From NCBI GenBank assembly GCA_965644295.1, contig CBFFRP010000437.1, positions 23,107-87,106 on the forward strand: 64,000 nt of DNA. Direction: 5' to 3'. The DNA is from Paraphysomonas bandaiensis (taxonomy: Eukaryota; Chrysophyceae). Position numbers and translations under genes: made by a program. Position 1 is the stretch's first letter, and every line of letters starts with the position of its first letter. Below, piece by piece: positions 59,085 through 64,000 of this stretch. A model generated the notes under the pieces. That model had not been told where the DNA came from. It did not search any database and saw only the letters and a list, made by a program, of their open reading frames with translations.

Positions 59085-61968
59085 TTCGTGTAATTGTATA
59101 TGGGGAGCAAAATACAGAACGGTATACTGTACTCTGTAGTCATATCATGTAAGGGTATAGAGAGCGATGTTGATGGCATATATATACTATATGGGGGTTA
59201 CCATAGCAATAGAATTCATCATTAACGCTGTATAAAAATATATTTTGGGTAAACTGTACAGTATATAAATCACGTGTATCAGTACCATACAGCAGAAGTT
59301 ATCTCGGTGTAAGATCGGTACTTCTTATATGCCACATACCGCAGAGTGACTGCTGAGTAAGTGTTCTGGATTGAGAGTACATGGAGTGGCTCTTAGGGTG
59401 TAATGCGCAGGTAACCAACACTGGCCAACGGTGGTGCCCCATTCAGAGCTAGACTTCCATCGACTCGCCAGGTATTGTGGATAAACAAGATTACACGTAA
59501 CCTCATGATTAGAAACTTCTGACAAAAACTCCTGCGACTACGCTGGAAATCATCCTTCATTATGACCAAATCGTACTTCGGTTCAATATACCTGTAGGGG
59601 CAAATTCTATTAGTGCTGTCACCAAAAAACCAAAGATTCCACATTGTCTGAACATTATAACTTGGAAATTTGAATCCTAAGGGAACACGATGAAAACGCC
59701 CGTCTACATCAGGCCATGTATGAACATCACCACAGGAGCTAGGAACATCTGCAGTTGTGAGACGGTTTCTCGTATTAGTCCCAGTATCTAATCTTTCTAG
59801 AATTGCTCCGTGATGACTTAGCTGACTATTCGTTACACTAAGTTGCTCAGATAGCTTAGCATAGGGACTATCATTTGCCCCCATCACTTCAATTATCATT
59901 GCACGAATGTCAGCCGCTGTCATGGGAACTACCCCATCGATTCTGAATTTCTCAAGTATCATATTAACAACTACTTTTGGTACATCATCAATCGCTGTCT
60001 TAAGCAAGGCGCTAAATTCGGCAATCCTATTATCATAATTAGAACAAGTATTGTCGTAATGCTTACGAAATTCTCGCAACTCTCGGGTTATTAGAATTAT
60101 GCCTGGAACACCTTCCGCACTCATATGTGTCTTCTGACAATAATTATGAACCAAAATAACTTTTGAAGCTAGGCTTTTGATTAAAGTCTGGTCCGTAAAG
60201 ATTCGTTGAGCAAATATTGGATGATCTGCAGGGTATAAATCTTGCAAATTTCCCTCACTCCAATGATAAACTAAAGATGCTAACAGCTTGGGAAGAATCC
60301 TATTCTTCCACGATTCTGAGTAATAAGCGAAACCATCAATAATATTCTCCCACCCAAACTCAACTAAATATTGTAACGTCTCGTTATCAAAGTGAGGAGG
60401 CAAGATGTCAAATTCATCAGGAGTCATTTTCAACTGAGCTGTAGTTCTACCAACCAAAGCATCCCCACACTCCTCTTGAAACATGTAGCAATCTTGCGTC
60501 TTACCGACACCCTGTCCTGCTCTGAGGCATACCTGTGTACGGCTGGGTCCATCAATTTTTGATACTGATGTTGACTCCGCGAACTTGCGATTGCTATGGG
60601 TACCTATATCTTCTCTGCGGCATCCCAGGTCAACTGTTGGATCGATTTCGCGAACAGCTTGCATCAAAATATTGTAATATCTTTTGTTTTGGTCTTTGCC
60701 ATCAAACAATCGAATATTGTTTGAGTCATCCCGGCGCTTGCACCAACTATATACAGCTAAATGAAGTGCTATACAGATCGCAGGGTTAAATGGGTTCGCG
60801 TAGAGACGCTTTACATCGCTCGTGCTCTCACCGGCTTGATCAGCTTTAGTTGTACAAAATGCAGTTTGCAGAGCATCATTAGGCCAATCCATTTGAGCCA
60901 TGTTGATGTCATCAATATTATCCGACCGTCCGATTGTACCCACAGATAACTTAGTGAATAGGCCAGCAAACAGTCCCTCATTCCAAGTTACCTTGTTGCC
61001 ATCAGGTCTCATCATGCAGAAATGTTTGCATAATGCTACATAACCATCCAGATTAAAAGCACTCTTCCCTTCTTTAGGATTCATAATACCTCTTCTTTTC
61101 TTGGCACCTATATCACGTTTGTATGCAGCAATACCAGTTTTGCATGCTAGGTCAACCTTCTGTGGCCAAGGGTGCCCAATTTTGTCCATGGCCGGACAGT
61201 CATACTCATGCCACCACCGCAATGCAGATTTGTAATTCTGGTAAGTTTGGGCTGATACTGTCACAAGTTTTTTTCCTGGGTTTAACAGATCTTCTTCTAT
61301 TTCTTGACAGTCATCTATCTCAGTTCTTACTTTCCGCTTTCTGGGAAGTGTCGGATCGACTGATATTGCAGCAAAGAGAACTTCTGCTGTATGTTCTGCT
61401 ATAGGTAATTTAAGTTTACAAAGTTTGCGTGCTTGTCCTGTATGCATTAGTGCCAAACCATCATCATCTGTTTCAATTGCGTCCAGTCGTATATATGAGT
61501 CGTTTAGTATTCGAGTCAGTGTGGACATTCTAGATAAATATCCTTTTTTGGACTCTTCCAATACATTCCTCTCCTTTTGTCCTTGAATCACTAGGTCTAA
61601 TGCTGCAGGATCCATTTTGTCTATAGGTAATACTCTCAGTTCGTTCTATAGCAGATTATTCTACGAAATATTAGCCTCTTAAGATATCATAATGCATATA
61701 TCCTTTTGGTTCAACGAACAAATCAACTGTTCATCACTGTAACATAAAATCAAGGCTTTTTTAAGCAAAAAAAACAATTTTGTGAATTGGGTGCCTTCAA
61801 AAATAGGTTAAAAATCTGTTTACTCCTGTGTAATTAGAATTACACAGATCTGTTTGTTTCGAAAAATCTCAAAATCGCTGTTGTTTGTGTGGGTGATGTT
61901 TTCCTCCTGTGTAATTAGAATTACACAATCCAATAAAAACTGGGGTTTCCAATTACACACTTCGGTGG
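59055..61968 (-). mobile_element. Crypton-like element, unit 2 (2914 bp)
   Basis: Same orientation and order as unit 1. Differences seen by eye: a TA dinucleotide missing in the CTATATAGC stretch (58731 against about 61645) and one extra A in a poly-A run (7 against 8, near 58854 and 61767). The coding sequence is the same at protein level. Palindromes at 61827-61846 and 61908-61927. Confidence 0.9.
59393..61615 (-). CDS. Crypton-like tyrosine recombinase, 740 aa (unit 2)
   Basis: Identical protein to unit 1, with all catalytic residues present (Arg230, Lys257, His340, Arg343, Tyr377). The intact frame in every copy shows the array is very young or under strong selection or correction. Confidence 0.85.
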   Translation of the reverse strand: MDPAALDLVIQGQKERNVLEESKKGYLSRMSTLTRILNDSYIRLDAIETDDDGLALMHTGQARKLCKLKLPIAEHTAEVLFAAISVDPTLPRKRKVRTEIDDCQEIEEDLLNPGKKLVTVSAQTYQNYKSALRWWHEYDCPAMDKIGHPWPQKVDLACKTGIAAYKRDIGAKKRRGIMNPKEGKSAFNLDGYVALCKHFCMMRPDGNKVTWNEGLFAGLFTKLSVGTIGRSDNIDDINMAQMDWPNDALQTAFCTTKADQAGESTSDVKRLYANPFNPAICIALHLAVYSWCKRRDDSNNIRLFDGKDQNKRYYNILMQAVREIDPTVDLGCRREDIGTHSNRKFAESTSVSKIDGPSRTQVCLRAGQGVGKTQDCYMFQEECGDALVGRTTAQLKMTPDEFDILPPHFDNETLQYLVEFGWENIIDGFAYYSESWKNRILPKLLASLVYHWSEGNLQDLYPADHPIFAQRIFTDQTLIKSLASKVILVHNYCQKTHMSAEGVPGIILITRELREFRKHYDNTCSNYDNRIAEFSALLKTAIDDVPKVVVNMILEKFRIDGVVPMTAADIRAMIIEVMGANDSPYAKLSEQLSVTNSQLSHHGAILERLDTGTNTRNRLTTADVPSSCGDVHTWPDVDGRFHRVPLGFKFPSYNVQTMWNLWFFGDSTNRICPYRYIEPKYDLVIMKDDFQRSRRSFCQKFLIMRLRVILFIHNTWRVDGSLALNGAPPLASVGYLRITP

Positions 61969-61998
61969 GTTTTTAAAAATGGTCCAAAGTGTGTAATT
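61951..61998. other. Unit 2/unit 3 junction
   Basis: The same inverted arms as at 59037-59084, AATTACACACTT (61951-61962) and AAGTGTGTAATT (61987-61998), with the same 24-bp centre. It was preserved exactly, as expected if each junction is made by the same site-specific reaction. Confidence 0.7.
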
Positions 61999-64000
61999 TT
62001 CGTGTAATTGTATATGGGGAGCAAAATACAGAACGGTATACTGTACTCTGTAGTCATATCATGTAAGGGTATAGAGAGCGATGTTGATGGCATATATATA
62101 CTATATGGGGGTTACCATAGCAATAGAATTCATCATTAACGCTGTATAAAAATATATTTTGGGTAAACTGTACAGTATATAAATCACGTGTATCAGTACC
62201 ATACAGCAGAAGTTATCTCGGTGTAAGATCGGTACTTCTTATATGCCACATACCGCAGAGTGACTGCTGAGTAAGTGTTCTGGATTGAGAGTACATGGAG
62301 TGGCTCTTAGGGTGTAATGCGCAGGTAACCAACACTGGCCAACGGTGGTGCCCCATTCAGAGCTAGACTTCCATCGACTCGCCAGGTATTGTGGATAAAC
62401 AAGATTACACGTAACCTCATGATTAGAAACTTCTGACAAAAACTCCTGCGACTACGCTGGAAATCATCCTTCATTATGACCAAATCGTACTTCGGTTCAA
62501 TATACCTGTAGGGGCAAATTCTATTAGTGCTGTCACCAAAAAACCAAAGATTCCACATTGTCTGAACATTATAACTTGGAAATTTGAATCCTAAGGGAAC
62601 ACGATGAAAACGCCCGTCTACATCAGGCCATGTATGAACATCACCACAGGAGCTAGGAACATCTGCAGTTGTGAGACGGTTTCTCGTATTAGTCCCAGTA
62701 TCTAATCTTTCTAGAATTGCTCCGTGATGACTTAGCTGACTATTCGTTACACTAAGTTGCTCAGATAGCTTAGCATAGGGACTATCATTTGCCCCCATCA
62801 CTTCAATTATCATTGCACGAATGTCAGCCGCTGTCATGGGAACTACCCCATCGATTCTGAATTTCTCAAGTATCATATTAACAACTACTTTTGGTACATC
62901 ATCAATCGCTGTCTTAAGCAAGGCGCTAAATTCGGCAATCCTATTATCATAATTAGAACAAGTATTGTCGTAATGCTTACGAAATTCTCGCAACTCTCGG
63001 GTTATTAGAATTATGCCTGGAACACCTTCCGCACTCATATGTGTCTTCTGACAATAATTATGAACCAAAATAACTTTTGAAGCTAGGCTTTTGATTAAAG
63101 TCTGGTCCGTAAAGATTCGTTGAGCAAATATTGGATGATCTGCAGGGTATAAATCTTGCAAATTTCCCTCACTCCAATGATAAACTAAAGATGCTAACAG
63201 CTTGGGAAGAATCCTATTCTTCCACGATTCTGAGTAATAAGCGAAACCATCAATAATATTCTCCCACCCAAACTCAACTAAATATTGTAACGTCTCGTTA
63301 TCAAAGTGAGGAGGCAAGATGTCAAATTCATCAGGAGTCATTTTCAACTGAGCTGTAGTTCTACCAACCAAAGCATCCCCACACTCCTCTTGAAACATGT
63401 AGCAATCTTGCGTCTTACCGACACCCTGTCCTGCTCTGAGGCATACCTGTGTACGGCTGGGTCCATCAATTTTTGATACTGATGTTGACTCCGCGAACTT
63501 GCGATTGCTATGGGTACCTATATCTTCTCTGCGGCATCCCAGGTCAACTGTTGGATCGATTTCGCGAACAGCTTGCATCAAAATATTGTAATATCTTTTG
63601 TTTTGGTCTTTGCCATCAAACAATCGAATATTGTTTGAGTCATCCCGGCGCTTGCACCAACTATATACAGCTAAATGAAGTGCTATACAGATCGCAGGGT
63701 TAAATGGGTTCGCGTAGAGACGCTTTACATCGCTCGTGCTCTCACCGGCTTGATCAGCTTTAGTTGTACAAAATGCAGTTTGCAGAGCATCATTAGGCCA
63801 ATCCATTTGAGCCATGTTGATGTCATCAATATTATCCGACCGTCCGATTGTACCCACAGATAACTTAGTGAATAGGCCAGCAAACAGTCCCTCATTCCAA
63901 GTTACCTTGTTGCCATCAGGTCTCATCATGCAGAAATGTTTGCATAATGCTACATAACCATCCAGATTAAAAGCACTCTTCCCTTCTTTAGGATTCATAA
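61969..64000 (-). mobile_element. Crypton-like element, unit 3, cut by the window edge
   Basis: Continues identical to units 1 and 2 up to 64000, where the window ends. Neither its own start nor the right edge of the array is visible, so the number of units is at least three. Confidence 0.88.
62307..64000 (-). CDS. Crypton-like tyrosine recombinase (unit 3), partial
   Basis: The C-terminal 563 or so residues of the same 740-residue protein, running off the window edge. It includes the full catalytic domain and the C-terminal DNA-binding-like domain; the N-terminal part lies outside. Confidence 0.85.
   Translation of the reverse strand, partial: MNPKEGKSAFNLDGYVALCKHFCMMRPDGNKVTWNEGLFAGLFTKLSVGTIGRSDNIDDINMAQMDWPNDALQTAFCTTKADQAGESTSDVKRLYANPFNPAICIALHLAVYSWCKRRDDSNNIRLFDGKDQNKRYYNILMQAVREIDPTVDLGCRREDIGTHSNRKFAESTSVSKIDGPSRTQVCLRAGQGVGKTQDCYMFQEECGDALVGRTTAQLKMTPDEFDILPPHFDNETLQYLVEFGWENIIDGFAYYSESWKNRILPKLLASLVYHWSEGNLQDLYPADHPIFAQRIFTDQTLIKSLASKVILVHNYCQKTHMSAEGVPGIILITRELREFRKHYDNTCSNYDNRIAEFSALLKTAIDDVPKVVVNMILEKFRIDGVVPMTAADIRAMIIEVMGANDSPYAKLSEQLSVTNSQLSHHGAILERLDTGTNTRNRLTTADVPSSCGDVHTWPDVDGRFHRVPLGFKFPSYNVQTMWNLWFFGDSTNRICPYRYIEPKYDLVIMKDDFQRSRRSFCQKFLIMRLRVILFIHNTWRVDGSLALNGAPPLASVGYLRITP

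Overview
This window is nuclear DNA from a eukaryotic microbe. Genes carry many short introns (mostly 33-68 nt, GT..AG). Intergenic DNA is AT-rich and full of degenerate eukaryotic transposons. I found no prokaryotic gene layout, rRNA, tRNA or CRISPR. The aspartic protease and the tyrosine-recombinase element look to me most like heterokont (stramenopile) relatives, but the lineage is a low-confidence inference.

Eight multi-exon gene models were assembled by hand, and each stays in frame from ATG to stop: a KH-domain RNA-binding protein (4463-5976, -), two paralogous subtilisins pointing at each other (6889-10763, + and 14057-16844, -), CAND1 (25240-29348, -), a membrane-anchored aspartic protease (29815-32400, +), a small membrane protein (42313-42770, -), a TPR-PX protein (44281-46406, +) and a Sel1/armadillo-type protein (52484-55815, -). 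A single-exon CCCH zinc-finger gene lies at 2388-3248 (-).

Layout. 1-2.4 kb holds nothing recognisable. 2.4-16.8 kb holds the CCCH, KH and subtilisin genes, with a transposon between the two subtilisins. 16.8-25.2 kb is transposon debris and dispersed repeats, including a roughly 1.9-kb element with ORFs on both strands. 25.2-32.4 kb holds CAND1 and the aspartic protease, divergently arranged. 32.4-42.0 kb is a graveyard of gag-like, hAT, Tc1/mariner-like and RNase H fragments, ending in a clean 779-bp hAT-type element with a perfect 8-bp target duplication. 42.3-46.4 kb holds a divergent gene pair. 46.6-51.7 kb holds decayed non-LTR retroelements. 52.5-55.8 kb holds the Sel1 gene. From 56.14 kb to the window end is a head-to-tail array of nearly identical 2.9-kb units, each coding for a 740-residue Crypton-like tyrosine recombinase.

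Two things stand out. First, the recombinase array: unit junctions carry inverted half-sites, each unit carries two 20-bp palindromes built on the same half-site, and the left edge cuts into an ORF that starts 13 bp from the Sel1 gene. This looks like repeated site-specific integration of a circular element. Second, two very long TGTA/TACA microsatellites (about 0.8 and 1.3 kb) each fill the promoter space between a divergent gene pair.

By function, the secreted or surface-anchored proteases (two subtilisins, one aspartic protease) form one theme. The others (CAND1, KH, CCCH, PX, Sel1) are housekeeping or regulatory genes with no evident joint pathway.
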